DNA of 64,000 nt from Aquificaceae bacterium (GTDB lineage Bacteria; Aquificota; Aquificia; Aquificales; Aquificaceae). The stretch's first letter is position 1, and every line of letters starts with the position of its first letter. The notes beneath the pieces were generated by a model. The model was not told the DNA's origin, made no database searches, and was given only the letters and a program-made list of their open reading frames with translations. Below, one piece after another: positions 51,338-61,143 of the stretch. The DNA lies in assembly GCA_027079305.1 (NCBI GenBank), contig JALWVU010000001.1:1-64000 (forward strand), read 5' to 3'. The translations under genes and the position numbers were made by a program.

Positions 51338-52054
51338 ATGAGGCTGATCTTAGCTTTTCTGATACTGCTGTCCGTATCTTTCGCGGAGAGTATTACCGTG
51401 GCGGTTGCCTCGAGCCTACGACCTCCGGTGGAGGAGATAGCCAGGATCTTTGAGAAGAAAAAGGGGGTAAGGGTAAGGCTCTCCTTCGGTTCCTCGGGAA
51501 CGCTGTATAGACAGATTCTCGGCGGAGCACCCTACGACCTATTCCTCTCTGCAAGCAAGGTTTATGCGGAGGAGCTTGTAAAAAGAGGATCCGCTATAAA
51601 GGGGTCTCTGAGGATCTTCGCAAGGGGGAAGCTCGCTGTCTTCAGCCTGAGCGGGGAGGCCGACAGCCTTGAGTCCCTTTTAAAAGCGAATAGGATCGCG
51701 GTGGCCAACCCCAGGTTCGCTCCCTACGGAAAGGCTGCGGTGGAGACTCTAAAGAAGGCGGGCCTCTACCAAAAACTGAAGGGCAGGCTCGTATACGGCT
51801 CTAACGTGGGTCAGGCCTTTCAGTTCGTAGTTTCAGGAGGGGCGGACTACGGTCTGGTGTCCCTTTCTCTGATAAAAGCTTTCGGAAAGGGTAATTACTG
51901 GATAGTCCCTCAGGACCTCTACTCTCCAATAGATCACGCGGTCATCATAACGGATAAGGGTTCGAGAAATAAGCTGTCTTACGAGTTCCTCGATTTTCTC
52001 AAAAGCACGGAGGCCAAAGAGATTCTGAGCAGATTCGGATTCGAGGTTCCCTGA
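51338..52054 (+). CDS. modA: Molybdate ABC transporter periplasmic binding protein
   Basis: 238 residues. Signal peptide (LILAFLILLSVSFAES), then VAVASSLRPPVEEIARIFEKKKGVRV, SFGSSGTLYRQILGGAPYDLFLSA and VVSGGADYGLVSLSL. It binds molybdate or tungstate. No SD; TATAAT (51322-51327) ends 10 nt before ATG. First of modABC. Supplies metal for the moa pathway. Confidence 0.93.
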   Translation: MRLILAFLILLSVSFAESITVAVASSLRPPVEEIARIFEKKKGVRVRLSFGSSGTLYRQILGGAPYDLFLSASKVYAEELVKRGSAIKGSLRIFARGKLAVFSLSGEADSLESLLKANRIAVANPRFAPYGKAAVETLKKAGLYQKLKGRLVYGSNVGQAFQFVVSGGADYGLVSLSLIKAFGKGNYWIVPQDLYSPIDHAVIITDKGSRNKLSYEFLDFLKSTEAKEILSRFGFEVP

Positions 52055-52713
52055 TGGAAGAAGCCCTTCTGATAAGCGTTAAGCTTGCTCTAATAACAAC
52101 TCCGCTCCTGATGATAATCTCGGTGGTAATCTCCTACCTTCTCGTGTTTGTAAAGCTACCCCTGAAGGGACTTTTAGAGGCGCTCATACTTATGCCCGTG
52201 GTCCTCCCTCCCACGGTCCTCGGATTCTACCTCCTGCTCCTATTTGGGAGGGGTTCGCCCTTAGGCGATTTCATCGAATCCTTGCTCGGGAGATCAATCC
52301 TATTCTCCTTCGAGGGTCTCGTTCTGGCATCCCTCGTATACTCTCTGCCCTTCGGTGTTTTCCCCGTAAGGGAGGCCTTCCAGGACATTCCCAGGAGGTA
52401 TCTGGAGATAGCCTACGTCTTCGGATACTCCAAATTCGAAACCTTTATAAGGGTTGTCCTGCCAAACAGCTGGAGGGGAATACTGACTTCCTGTGCTCTC
52501 GTCTTTGCCCACACTATGGGAGAGTTCGGAGTGGTTCTCATGGTGGGAGGGAACATACCAGGTGAGACAAGGACCCTCTCAATCTACATATACGACGAGG
52601 TTCAAGCTCTGAACTACTCTGAGGCCGGCAGAGCCTCCCTGCTACTGCTCACTGTATCCGCGGTAGCACTTCTTCTGATACTCACGCTGAGGAGAAGATG
52701 GGTAAAAGTATAG
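52054..52713 (+). CDS. modB: Molybdate ABC transporter permease
   Basis: 219 residues, about five membrane helices. LPLKGLLEALILMPVVLPPTVLGFYLLLLFG and the coupling loop EIAYVFGYSKFETFIRVVLPNSW. TGATG overlap with modA; 16-nt overlap with modC. Confidence 0.94.
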   Translation: MEEALLISVKLALITTPLLMIISVVISYLLVFVKLPLKGLLEALILMPVVLPPTVLGFYLLLLFGRGSPLGDFIESLLGRSILFSFEGLVLASLVYSLPFGVFPVREAFQDIPRRYLEIAYVFGYSKFETFIRVVLPNSWRGILTSCALVFAHTMGEFGVVLMVGGNIPGETRTLSIYIYDEVQALNYSEAGRASLLLLTVSAVALLLILTLRRRWVKV

Positions 52714-53384
52714 AGCTCAGCTTCAGGAAGAGCTACGGGAACTTCAGTGTAGAGGCGGAGTTCTATTTCGAGGTAGGCGTGAACGTCATACTGGGACCAT
52801 CCGGATGCGGTAAGACCACGACACTCAGAGTGATGTGCGGTCTGGAACGTCCCGAAAGAGGTTTTATGAGATGCTGTGGGGAAGTGTTTTTCGACATGGA
52901 CAGGGAGATCTTTCTACCTCCACAGAAGAGGAGGCTCGGTATAGTCTTTCAGGAGGACAACCTCCTCCCGCACCTGACGGTTAGGGAAAACGTAGAGTTC
53001 GCACTGAGAAAGTCCAGGGGAGAGATGGATCTGGAAGGTGTCCTCGAAAGGTTCGGAATACACCACCTTCAAACCAGGTATCCCCACGAGCTTTCGGGGG
53101 GTGAGAGGCAGAGGGTGGCCATAGTTAGGGCGATAGCCTACGATCCGAGGGCACTTTTGATGGATGAACCCTTCGCGAGCCTCGATTTTAAAAGGAAGTT
53201 CAGCGTGATCGAGTTTATAAAGGGATTGAAACTCAAGGTGCCCGTGGTGATAGTGACCCACGATCCCTTCGAAGCCTGGCTCCTTGCGGACAAGGTCTTT
53301 GTGATGGAGGAAGGAAGAAAGGTGGCGGAAGGTGATAAAGAGCTTGTGAAAGAGTTCTTCAGCTTCCTTCCTGAAGTTTTTTAA
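52698..53384 (+). CDS. modC: Molybdate ABC transporter ATPase (short form)
   Basis: 228 residues. Walker [15 protein letters not shown], signature [15 protein letters not shown], Walker [13 protein letters not shown], His loop [11 protein letters not shown]. It lacks the C-terminal MOP (molybdate-sensing) domain of longer ModC proteins, so trans-inhibition by that route is not expected. The 3' end overlaps rnc by 26 nt. Confidence 0.94.
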   Translation: MGKSIELSFRKSYGNFSVEAEFYFEVGVNVILGPSGCGKTTTLRVMCGLERPERGFMRCCGEVFFDMDREIFLPPQKRRLGIVFQEDNLLPHLTVRENVEFALRKSRGEMDLEGVLERFGIHHLQTRYPHELSGGERQRVAIVRAIAYDPRALLMDEPFASLDFKRKFSVIEFIKGLKLKVPVVIVTHDPFEAWLLADKVFVMEEGRKVAEGDKELVKEFFSFLPEVF

Positions 53385-54027
53385 CGAGCTTCTTGGCCGC
53401 CTCCTGCTCAGCCTCCTTCTTACTCTTGCCCTTTCCTACCGCGGAGAGGCCCCTTATGGAGCTTTCTACGGTGAATATCTTGGCGTGCTCTGGACCTTCC
53501 ACGCTTATCACCCTGTAGGTGGGCCTCTCCCTCCATCGCTTCTGGGTTATCTCTTGAAGCATGGTCTTGTAATCCTTCTTGATCTTGTGGTTTTTAACCG
53601 TCTCCACTATCCTTTCCTTGAACAACCTCTTGAAGAGGTCCTTTACCAGGTTGCAGTCCCTTCCGCTGTCCACGTAGACCGCTGCCCAGAGAGCCTCAAA
53701 CACGTCCCCCACTATGGAAACGTTCTTCTTGCCCCTGCTTATGAGAATGTATTCGGGAAGCTCGAGCTCCTTGGCAAGCTCATAGAAGAACTCTTCGCTT
53801 ATCAGGTAGGCTTTCAGAGATGCCAGGGTCCCTTCCCTCTTTCCCGGAAACTCCTCCACCAGTATATCCACCACTATAAAGTTCAATAGGGCGTCCCCGA
53901 GGAACTCTAAGGTCTCGTAATGGGAGGTTCCCTTCTCCCTTGCGTAGGAGACGTGGGTGAAGGCCTGCTTGAGGAGATCCTTGTTTTTGAAGGTGTAACC
54001 TATTCTGCTCTCGAGCTTTTCATACAT
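53359..54027 (-). CDS. rnc: Ribonuclease III
   Basis: 222 residues. Catalytic [36 protein letters not shown], and a C-terminal double-stranded RNA-binding domain ([34 protein letters not shown]). Last of fabG-acpP-fabF-rnc, an order common in bacteria. Its start overlaps fabF by 8 nt. Confidence 0.96.
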   Translation of the reverse strand: MYEKLESRIGYTFKNKDLLKQAFTHVSYAREKGTSHYETLEFLGDALLNFIVVDILVEEFPGKREGTLASLKAYLISEEFFYELAKELELPEYILISRGKKNVSIVGDVFEALWAAVYVDSGRDCNLVKDLFKRLFKERIVETVKNHKIKKDYKTMLQEITQKRWRERPTYRVISVEGPEHAKIFTVESSIRGLSAVGKGKSKKEAEQEAAKKLVKKLQEGS

Positions 54028-55270
54028 CCTCCACCTTTTTAAATACGAGGCAGGCGTTGGTTCCTCCGAAGCCGAAGGAGTTGGACAGGACCACCTTCAC
54101 ATCAGCCTCCACGGATTTATTGGGAACGTAGTCCAGATCGCACTCGGGATCGGGGTTCTCCAGGTTTATGGTGGGAGGTATAACTCCGGTTTCTATGGTC
54201 TTGACCGAGGCAACCGCCTCCACCGCTCCCGCAGCACCGAGAAGATGTCCTATCATGGACTTGTTGGAGCTGATCTTTAGCCTGTAGGCGTGGTCTTTGA
54301 AGAGCTGTTTTATGGCCATGGTCTCCACCTTGTCGTTGAGGGGGGTGGAGGTTCCGTGGGCGTTTATGTAGTCAACCTCTTCGGGGTTCAGACCCGCATC
54401 CTCAAGGGCCAGCTTCATGCACTCGTAGGCACCCTCACCGCACTCGTGAGGGGCGGTTATGTGGTAAGCATCGTCCGTGGCCCCGTATCCCACGAGCTCC
54501 GCGTATATCTTGGCGCCTCTCGCCTTGGCATGTTCATACTCTTCCAGAACGAGAATGCCCGCCCCCTCTCCCATCACGAAGCCATCCCTATCCTTGTCGA
54601 AGGGCCTCGAAGCCTTCTGGGGCTCGTCGTTCCTCGTAGAGAGTGCCCTCATCACCGCAAAGCCCGCCACTCCGAGGGGTGTTATAGCCGCCTCCGTCCC
54701 ACCCGCTATAGCCGCATCTATGTCCCCCGCCTGTATCATCCTGAAGGCGTCCCCTATGGCGTGGTTCCCGGTAGCACAGGCGGAAACGACACAGTAGTTG
54801 GGACCCTTGAAGCCATGTTTTATGGCCACGTATCCCGCAGCCATGTTCGAAATCCCGTAGGGTATGAAGAAGGGGGAGACTCTCCTTCCTCCCTTATTGA
54901 GCAGAACAGAATGCTCCCTCTCTATGTCAGCAAGGCCTCCTATGCCGGTTCCTATTATCACACCAACCTTGAGGGGATCGTAACCCGCCTCCTTTATTCC
55001 GCTGTCCCTTACCGCCTCTTCAACCCCGGCCACCGCATACTGGATGAACAGGGAGAGCCTGCTCGCCTCCTTTTTGTCCATGAAATCGAGAGGATCGAAG
55101 TCCTTTACCTGGGCCGCTATCTTTACGGTCAGGCCGAACTCATCGGGATCGAAGCCCTTTATGCGATCTATACCGCTTACGCCTCTTACAAGATTTTCCC
55201 AGAATCTATCCACACCGGTCCCTATGGGGGTTACCGCCCCCAGACCGGTTATGACTACCCTTCTCCTCAT
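54020..55270 (-). CDS. fabF: Beta-ketoacyl-ACP synthase II
   Basis: 416 residues. Catalytic Cys in [17 protein letters not shown], His in [17 protein letters not shown] and [21 protein letters not shown]. Elongates fatty acids. It overlaps acpP by 4 nt. Confidence 0.97.
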   Translation of the reverse strand: MRRRVVITGLGAVTPIGTGVDRFWENLVRGVSGIDRIKGFDPDEFGLTVKIAAQVKDFDPLDFMDKKEASRLSLFIQYAVAGVEEAVRDSGIKEAGYDPLKVGVIIGTGIGGLADIEREHSVLLNKGGRRVSPFFIPYGISNMAAGYVAIKHGFKGPNYCVVSACATGNHAIGDAFRMIQAGDIDAAIAGGTEAAITPLGVAGFAVMRALSTRNDEPQKASRPFDKDRDGFVMGEGAGILVLEEYEHAKARGAKIYAELVGYGATDDAYHITAPHECGEGAYECMKLALEDAGLNPEEVDYINAHGTSTPLNDKVETMAIKQLFKDHAYRLKISSNKSMIGHLLGAAGAVEAVASVKTIETGVIPPTINLENPDPECDLDYVPNKSVEADVKVVLSNSFGFGGTNACLVFKKVEDV

Positions 55271-55503
55271 CCACCTACCTTTTCCTTAAGGTAGTTGATC
55301 ACGTCCCCGACGGTCTGGATCTTTTCCGCATCCTCGTCGGGTATCTCTATCCCGAACTCCTCCTCGAAGGCCATTATCAGCTCAACCACGTCGAGGGAGT
55401 CCGCACCGAGGTCTTCGATGAACTTGGCTTCGGGTGTGACCTTCTCCACCTCCACACCCAGCTGATCCGCTATGATCTCCTTGATCCTCTCTTCGATAGC
55501 CAT
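55267..55503 (-). CDS. acpP: Acyl carrier protein
   Basis: 78 residues from ATG 55503 (SD GAGGTG; a longer in-frame start at 55518 is less likely). Phosphopantetheine serine S36 in [20 protein letters not shown]. Acidic and helical, of normal length. Its activating enzyme acpS is encoded at 58732. Confidence 0.97.
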   Translation of the reverse strand: MAIEERIKEIIADQLGVEVEKVTPEAKFIEDLGADSLDVVELIMAFEEEFGIEIPDEDAEKIQTVGDVINYLKEKVGG

Positions 55504-55530
55504 CTTCTTCACCTCCAAACCAGATTTTAT

Positions 55531-56274
55531 CTAAAAGAGTCCTCCGTTAACATGAATTACCTCACCCGTTATGTAGCTTGAAAGATCCGAAGCCAGAAAG
55601 AGGACTACATTTGCCACGTCCTCGGGCTTTCCGAACCTCCCCGCGGGTATCTGCTTGAGGTAGCTCTCCTTTATGTCATCGGGAAGAACATCCGTCATGT
55701 CGGTCTCTATGAAGCCCGGTGCTATCGCGTTCACCGTTATGTTCCTCGAGGCGAGCTCTTTGGCAAGGGTCTTGGTGAAGCCTATCAGTCCCGCCTTGGC
55801 GGAAGAGTAGTTGGCCTGCCCCACGTTCCCCATAAAGGCGACCACGGAGGACATGTTTATCACCCTTCCCCACCTTTTCTTTATCATGCCCTTAATAGCC
55901 TGCTGGGTGACGAGAAAGGTTCCGGTCAGATTTACCCTGATTACCTCCTCCCAGTCCTCGAGCTTCATCCTGAGGAAGAGGGTGTCCCTGGTCATGCCCG
56001 CGTTGTTCACGAGGATGTCCACACTCCCGAACCTTTCGGATATCCTTTTGAAAGCCTCCTCGACCGACTCCTTAACGCCTATGTCCATGCTGACCGCGAA
56101 GGTCTCACTCCCCGTCTTCTCCTTTATCTCTTTCGCAACCTCGACCGCCCTATCCTCGCTCCTCCCGGTGATTATCACCGTGGCTCCCGCCTGGGCGAGT
56201 CTCTCTGCGGTGGCTCTGCCTATACCACGGGTTGATCCTGTAACAAGGGCTACTTTACCGGAGAGATTTAACAT
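55531..56274 (-). CDS. fabG: 3-oxoacyl-ACP reductase
   Basis: 247 residues, a short-chain dehydrogenase. NADPH motif VTGSTRGIGRATAERL, LVNNAGMTRDTLF, catalytic Ser-Tyr-Lys in NMSSVVAFMGNVGQANYSSA and KAGLIGFTKTLA, C-terminal TGEVIHVNGG. First gene of the fatty-acid operon. TATAAT (56286-56291 minus) ends 11 nt before ATG, with no SD; divergent from flgH. Confidence 0.97.
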   Translation of the reverse strand: MLNLSGKVALVTGSTRGIGRATAERLAQAGATVIITGRSEDRAVEVAKEIKEKTGSETFAVSMDIGVKESVEEAFKRISERFGSVDILVNNAGMTRDTLFLRMKLEDWEEVIRVNLTGTFLVTQQAIKGMIKKRWGRVINMSSVVAFMGNVGQANYSSAKAGLIGFTKTLAKELASRNITVNAIAPGFIETDMTDVLPDDIKESYLKQIPAGRFGKPEDVANVVLFLASDLSSYITGEVIHVNGGLF

Positions 56275-56325
56275 GATTGCGAGAAATTATAGCAGATTTG
56301 CCTCCGAATTGCTATATTAGAGACG

Positions 56326-56997
56326 ATGGGGAGGTTTTTGAGTTTAACAGTAGCCCTTTTAACGCTACTTATCCTCTCCTGTTCGGAAAAACCTAAGGAT
56401 CTGAAAACCTACGAGAAAGAGAATCCCTTCCCGAAAGAGGAGTATAGAATTTCCAGATCTCCGGGGAGTCTCTTTTCCAGCGAAGGATGGATAGATCTAT
56501 ATAGTGAGAACAGAGCCTCAAAGCCGGGAGATCTGATCTTTATCCAAGTTTCAGAAAGTATAAACGCTGTAGAGAGCGTATCTAACCAAATGGGAAGAAA
56601 CAGCGCCTTTTCAAACGCTATAAGCTCTTTTTTTGGAGTTCCCCAGAACACGTTGGCCAATCTTGGATCCGAGGGGAAAGGGGGTGTGAGCTCCAAAGGT
56701 TCAAGTAAGGTCCAGCAAAGTGGATTACTCACTACCCGTCTCGCCGGTAGGGTGGTAAAAGTTTATCCCAACAGGACGATGTTAATAGAAGCTAAGAAGT
56801 ATATAGTGGTAAACGGAATGAGAAGGGAGTTCATCCTGAGAGGGATCATCAGGCCCGAGGACATAGACAGCAACAATACGGTGACGAGCGACAAGATAGC
56901 CAACATGGAGATATTCTTAGACGGCAAGGGATACATGGCGGAAGGAGGAAAGCCGGGATGGTTGGCAAGGATATTCGCAATTATCTTCCCCTTCTGA
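56326..56997 (+). CDS. flgH: Flagellar L-ring lipoprotein
   Basis: 223 residues. Lipoprotein signal LTLLILSCSEK (lipid Cys near 19), then GSLFSSEGWIDLYSENRASKPGDLIFIQVSE, TRLAGRVVKVYPNRTMLIEAKKYIVVNG and GIIRPEDIDSNNTVTSDKIANMEI, all typical of FlgH. It forms the outer-membrane ring of the flagellum, implying a diderm cell. No SD; TATATT ends 7 nt before ATG. Confidence 0.95.
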   Translation: MGRFLSLTVALLTLLILSCSEKPKDLKTYEKENPFPKEEYRISRSPGSLFSSEGWIDLYSENRASKPGDLIFIQVSESINAVESVSNQMGRNSAFSNAISSFFGVPQNTLANLGSEGKGGVSSKGSSKVQQSGLLTTRLAGRVVKVYPNRTMLIEAKKYIVVNGMRREFILRGIIRPEDIDSNNTVTSDKIANMEIFLDGKGYMAEGGKPGWLARIFAIIFPF

Positions 56998-58046
56998 TAC
57001 TTCTCCTCTTTGGACTCTCCTTCGGTGAGAGGATAAAGGACATAGCCACCATAGAAGGAAACAGGATAAACTACCTTCAGGGATACGGCCTCGTGGTGGG
57101 CCTGAGGGGAACCGGAGACGGTAAGGCCACCCAGTTCACGGTAAAGAGCCTCGCCAACGCCCTCCAGAAGATGGGGATAGTGGTGGATCCCAACAGGATA
57201 ACGGTGAAGAACGTGGCCGCTGTCATGGTGACCGCCAAGGTTCCTCCCTACGCCAAGGCGGGTATGAGATTCGACGTGAGCGTATCCTCCATAGGAGACG
57301 CCAAGAGTCTGGAGGGCGGAACACTTCTTCTCACACCTCTGAGAGGCCCGGACGGGAAGATATACGCCCTCGCCCAGGGACAGGTTATAGTAGGCGGTTA
57401 TGAGGCGAGGGGAAGGGGAGCGAGGCAGATAAAGAACGTTCCAACCGTGGGAAGGATACCCAACGGTGCTGTTCTGGAGAGGGATCTTCCCTTCGATATG
57501 AACGTGAGCGAGGTTAACATAATCCTCGACTATCCTGACTTCACCACCGCAAAGGAGATACAGGACGCTATAAACAGAAGGTTCGGATACGAGATAGCAA
57601 AGGCTCTCGACAGCGCCACCGTTAAGGTTAGGATACCTAAGGATACCAATCCGGTAGACTTCCTCGCCACCGTAGAGAACCTGGAGATCAGAACCTCCCA
57701 GGTTGCAAAGGTGGTAGTGGACGGAAGAACGGGAACGATAGTCCTCGGTGGAAATGTAAAGATAAGCCCTGTGGCGGTTGCAGTAGGAAGCCTCGTGGTC
57801 AAGGTAAAGGAGATGCCCCAGGTTGTCCAGCCTCCTCCCCTGTCCCCGGGAGAGACAAAGGTAGTCCCGAGAACGGAGGTCCAGATAGAGGAAGAGAATA
57901 GGAGGATAGTTCCTCTGAGGGGAACGACCGTGGGCGAGCTGGTAAACTCCCTCAACAGGATAGGAGCTACACCGAGGGAGATAATCTCCGTCCTCCAGGC
58001 CATAAAGGAGGCGGGAGCACTCAAGGCCAAGCTGGAGGTGTTATGA
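56958..58046 (+). CDS. flgI: Flagellar P-ring protein
   Basis: 362 residues. Signal peptide (LPLLILLLFGLSFGE), then RIKDIATIEGNRINYLQGYG, LVVGLRGTGDGKATQFTVKS and a C-terminal TVGELVNSLNRIGATPREII. It builds the periplasmic ring around the rod. It overlaps flgH by 40 nt; SD GGAGG lies in flgH. Confidence 0.96.
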   Translation: MVGKDIRNYLPLLILLLFGLSFGERIKDIATIEGNRINYLQGYGLVVGLRGTGDGKATQFTVKSLANALQKMGIVVDPNRITVKNVAAVMVTAKVPPYAKAGMRFDVSVSSIGDAKSLEGGTLLLTPLRGPDGKIYALAQGQVIVGGYEARGRGARQIKNVPTVGRIPNGAVLERDLPFDMNVSEVNIILDYPDFTTAKEIQDAINRRFGYEIAKALDSATVKVRIPKDTNPVDFLATVENLEIRTSQVAKVVVDGRTGTIVLGGNVKISPVAVAVGSLVVKVKEMPQVVQPPPLSPGETKVVPRTEVQIEEENRRIVPLRGTTVGELVNSLNRIGATPREIISVLQAIKEAGALKAKLEVL

Positions 58047-58735
58047 GGGTATTCTTTACAAGCCCTTCCTACAACTACAGGGAACTCCTCAAAAAGGACA
58101 TAAAGGAGGTGGCCAAGGAGTTCGAAGCGGTTATGATAAAGCAGATCTTGAAGGAGGCCTACAGGCCTATCCTGAAAAATAAGAGCTTCTATCAGAGGCT
58201 TTACTACGATATGTTCCTGGAGAGCGTGAGCGAGAAGCTCGCGGAGGGAGGAGGCATAGGCATTGCCAGGTTCATAGTGGAGAGCTATCAGAAAAATTCT
58301 CCCAGCAAAGAAGAACTTAAAGAACACGTTCGGAGCGTTCTGAAAAGGGAAAACCTTCCTGAGTGGCTCGCTCTGATCCCCGAGGTCGAGAGCGGATACG
58401 ACCCGAAGGCGGTATCTCCCAAGGGCGCGGCTGGCCTGTGGCAACTGATGCCCGATACCGCGAGAGCCCTCGGTCTTAGGGTGGACGGAGAGGTGGACGA
58501 GAGGCTTGATCCCATCAAGTCCACCGAGGCTGCGGTTAGGTATCTGAAGTATCTCAGGAGAAGGTTCAAAAGCTGGCTTGCGGTCCTTATAGCCTACAAC
58601 TGGGGAGAGGGCAATCTGATTAAATACGGGGAGGAAGAGGTTCTGAAAGACCTCAGGAGGCTTCCTCCCGAGACAAGAAATTATGTTAGGCGCTTCCTCG
58701 ATCTGGTCGGATCTGATAACCTTATCTCTTCATGA
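58043..58735 (+). CDS. flgJ: FlgJ-type rod-binding protein fused to a lytic transglycosylase (SLT) domain
   Basis: 230 residues. Residues about 10-85: rod-binding domain (EVAKEFEAVMIKQILKEAYR; LYYDMFLESVSEKLAEGGGIGIA). Residues about 105-225: SLT fold with the catalytic Glu in PEVESGYDPKAVSPKGAAGL, WQLMPDTARALG and AYNWGEGNL. E. coli FlgJ carries a glucosaminidase domain there instead, so the wall-opening enzyme differs. It follows flgI with a 4-nt overlap and precedes acpS likewise. Confidence 0.9.
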   Translation: MRVFFTSPSYNYRELLKKDIKEVAKEFEAVMIKQILKEAYRPILKNKSFYQRLYYDMFLESVSEKLAEGGGIGIARFIVESYQKNSPSKEELKEHVRSVLKRENLPEWLALIPEVESGYDPKAVSPKGAAGLWQLMPDTARALGLRVDGEVDERLDPIKSTEAAVRYLKYLRRRFKSWLAVLIAYNWGEGNLIKYGEEEVLKDLRRLPPETRNYVRRFLDLVGSDNLISS

Positions 58736-59091
58736 TAGGTGTGGACATAGTAAAGAACTCGAGGATAGAGGAGGCCATAAACAGGTTCGGGGACAGATTT
58801 CTGAAAAGGATATACACACCAAAGGAGCTTGAATACTGCAACTCTCAGGAGGGTTCTATCCCCTGCCTCGCAGCAAGGTGGGCCTGCAAGGAGGCGGTCC
58901 TTAAGGCCTTCTACACAGAGTTCGGTGTGCTTTTGAGGTTCAAAGAGATAGAGGTCCTCGGAAACAGAGGGAAACCCGCCAGGGTAATCATACACCGGGA
59001 CGGTGTGGAGAACATACTGAAAGGAAGGGAGGTCGTGGTATCCCTCTCCCACGAAAGGGACTACTCGGTCGCGGTAGCCTGCATAAGATGA
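58732..59091 (+). CDS. acpS: Holo-ACP synthase
   Basis: 119 residues. IGVDIVKNSRIEEAI, ARWACKEAVLKAF and VVSLSHERDYSVAVA. Transfers phosphopantetheine from CoA to AcpP. It is cotranscribed with flagellar genes by 4-nt overlaps, an odd pairing typical of scrambled Aquificales operons. Confidence 0.95.
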   Translation: MIGVDIVKNSRIEEAINRFGDRFLKRIYTPKELEYCNSQEGSIPCLAARWACKEAVLKAFYTEFGVLLRFKEIEVLGNRGKPARVIIHRDGVENILKGREVVVSLSHERDYSVAVACIR

Positions 59092-59630
59092 GCTATTCAA
59101 AAAAGCTCGAAGAGTTTATCCTGCATCTGAAAGGAGGTGTCTTCTTCCTATCCCCCCGGGAAAAGATCTTTTTGAGGTTCCTTGAAGAGCTTGGAGTCCC
59201 GGAGAGTATCGTGAGGACAGGTGTAGAAGAGTGCTACAGGGCTGTGAATCCCATGAAAAGGAGCAAACATCCACTTTTTTTGTGCTTCAGGAGCATAATG
59301 GAGGCCTACGAGAATCATCTGAGGTTGGAGGCCCAAAAAATCGATATAGACTGGAGGAAGAGGTTTAGGAAAAAGCTGGATCTTGTAAAGGACTTGATCA
59401 AGACGAGTGTAAAGGAGCCGGAAAGTGAGGAGGAAGCTCAGAAGATCCTTAAAGAGATAGAAACCCGGATAGTCAGAGATCTTTGGAAAAGGCTGAGCAA
59501 AGAGGAAAAGAAAAGAATAAAGGAGAAATACAAGGATCTTGAAAAAAACAAGGAAATTTACGGAGAACTTATAAAGGCGGAGGTAAAGAAGCTCTTCGGT
59601 ATCCCGGACCTATCTCTCTACACCGATTGA
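59088..59630 (+). CDS. Conserved-looking unknown, helical and highly charged
   Basis: 180 residues, soluble, mostly helical with many Lys/Glu (RLSKEEKKRIKEKYKDLEKN). No motif recognised. An N-terminal segment (FFLSPREKIFLRFLEELGVPESIVRTGVEECY) looks like a small folded domain. ATGA overlap with acpS and a 21-nt tail overlap with trpE support a real gene. Function not assigned. Confidence 0.65.
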   Translation: MSYSKKLEEFILHLKGGVFFLSPREKIFLRFLEELGVPESIVRTGVEECYRAVNPMKRSKHPLFLCFRSIMEAYENHLRLEAQKIDIDWRKRFRKKLDLVKDLIKTSVKEPESEEEAQKILKEIETRIVRDLWKRLSKEEKKRIKEKYKDLEKNKEIYGELIKAEVKKLFGIPDLSLYTD

Positions 59631-61097
59631 TACCGCGGTGTCTACCGCCTTCATAAGGGCCTTTGCCTTGTTAACCGTCTCCTCCCACTCTCTCTCGGGG
59701 ACCGAGTCCGCCACTATGCCCGCCCCCGCCTGAACGAAGATCTCCCGGTCCCTGAGGACCGCGGTCCTTATGGCTATGGCCATGTCCATATTCCCCTGGA
59801 AGGAGACGTAGCCCACGCTCCCCGCGTATATTCCCCTTCTCTCTCTCTCGAGCTCCTCTATTATCTGCATGGCCCTGACCTTGGGAGCACCCGAGACGGT
59901 TCCCGCAGGGAAGGTGGCTCTCAGGACATCGAGGGCGGTGAGCCCCTCCCTCAGCGTTCCCACCACGTCGCTCACTATGTGCATCACGTGGGAGTATCTT
60001 TCGATCCTCATAAAGTCTTCCACTTTAACCGAGCCCGTCTCGGAGACCCTCCCCAGGTCGTTCCTGGCAAGGTCCACGAGCATCAGATGCTCCGCCCTTT
60101 CCTTCTCATCACCCAGAAGCTCCTCCTCAAGCCTTCTATCCTCCTCCAGCGTCCTCCCTCTTGGCCTCGTCCCCGCAATGGGCCTCGTCTCTATCCTCCT
60201 GCCTTCTACCCTTACGAGAACCTCCGGCGAGGAACCTATAACCTTAAGCTCCCTCAGATCGAGGTAATACATGTAGGGAGATGGGTTCAGGTATCTTAAG
60301 ACCCTGTATATGTTCTCCGGATCGCCCTCGAAGACCCTCCTGAACCTCTGGGAGAGAACCACCTGGATAACGTCCCCCCGGGCTATGTATTCCTTGGCTT
60401 TCAGGACTATCTTCTCAAACTCCTCCTTAGAGAAGTTGGACTCCCAGAGGGAGAGGTCTGGATCCCTCTCCTCGAAGGAGATGTGATCCGCACTCCTGTT
60501 TCTGAGCCTGTCGATAGTTTTTCTTATAAACTCCTCAGCCTTCCTATACTCACTCTCCACACCTCTATCGGTCAGTATCGGATAGACTACCTTTATCTTC
60601 CCGGTCAGGTTGTCGTGGATCACCACCCCGTCTGTCAGAACCATGTAGAGATCGCAGGCACCTATGGGATCCGGGTTCTCATCCCCCACAGGCTCGTAGA
60701 ACTTCACCACATCGTAGGCTATGTAGCCCACAAGACCTCCCCAGAATCTGAGAAGACCCGGATCGTTGTAAGGCTTGAATCTCTTTATCACATCTTCAAC
60801 CGCTCCCGCGGGATCCTTGGTTTCAAAAAATTTGACCCTTCCCCTGTCGTAGATCTCTCCGTAAGGACCCTTCGTTCTGACGTAGAAGGATGATCCGCTT
60901 ATGATGAAGGAGAACCTCCCCCACTTCTCACCCCCCTCCGCACTTTCCAGAAGGAAGTTGAACTTTCCCTTTTCCTGAAGCTTCAGGAAGATCGAGAGAG
61001 GAGTTTCCACGTCCGCGAGTATCTCCGTGTAGACGGGTATCACGTTGTATTCTTTGGAGAGCTCCTTTACCTCCTCTTCCTTGAGGCTCAACCGCAT
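59610..61097 (-). CDS. trpE: Anthranilate synthase component I
   Basis: 495 residues. N-terminal feedback site FNFLLESAEGGEKWGRFSFI, then the chorismate-binding domain: GDVIQVVLSQRFRR, IGSSPEVLVRVEGRRIETRPIAGTRPRGRT, HLMLVDLARNDLGRV, TFPAGTVSGAPKVRAM. Makes anthranilate, with a glutaminase TrpG not in the window. TATAAT lies about 13 nt before ATG on the minus strand; no SD and no leader peptide of the attenuation type is seen. Confidence 0.96.
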   Translation of the reverse strand: MRLSLKEEEVKELSKEYNVIPVYTEILADVETPLSIFLKLQEKGKFNFLLESAEGGEKWGRFSFIISGSSFYVRTKGPYGEIYDRGRVKFFETKDPAGAVEDVIKRFKPYNDPGLLRFWGGLVGYIAYDVVKFYEPVGDENPDPIGACDLYMVLTDGVVIHDNLTGKIKVVYPILTDRGVESEYRKAEEFIRKTIDRLRNRSADHISFEERDPDLSLWESNFSKEEFEKIVLKAKEYIARGDVIQVVLSQRFRRVFEGDPENIYRVLRYLNPSPYMYYLDLRELKVIGSSPEVLVRVEGRRIETRPIAGTRPRGRTLEEDRRLEEELLGDEKERAEHLMLVDLARNDLGRVSETGSVKVEDFMRIERYSHVMHIVSDVVGTLREGLTALDVLRATFPAGTVSGAPKVRAMQIIEELERERRGIYAGSVGYVSFQGNMDMAIAIRTAVLRDREIFVQAGAGIVADSVPEREWEETVNKAKALMKAVDTAVSIGVER

Positions 61098-61143
61098 GCT
61101 TGCAGGAAGTATTATAAAAGAAGCCTCAGAAAGGTGGTGAAAT

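Noticed and set aside
54290-55294. 334-codon open frame antisense to fabF
   Set aside because: Shadow of the GC-rich fabF codons; no domain.
61098-61143. Tryptophan attenuator upstream of trpE
   Set aside because: The -10 box is about 13 nt from the ATG and no Trp-rich leader peptide or competing hairpins are present on the minus strand.
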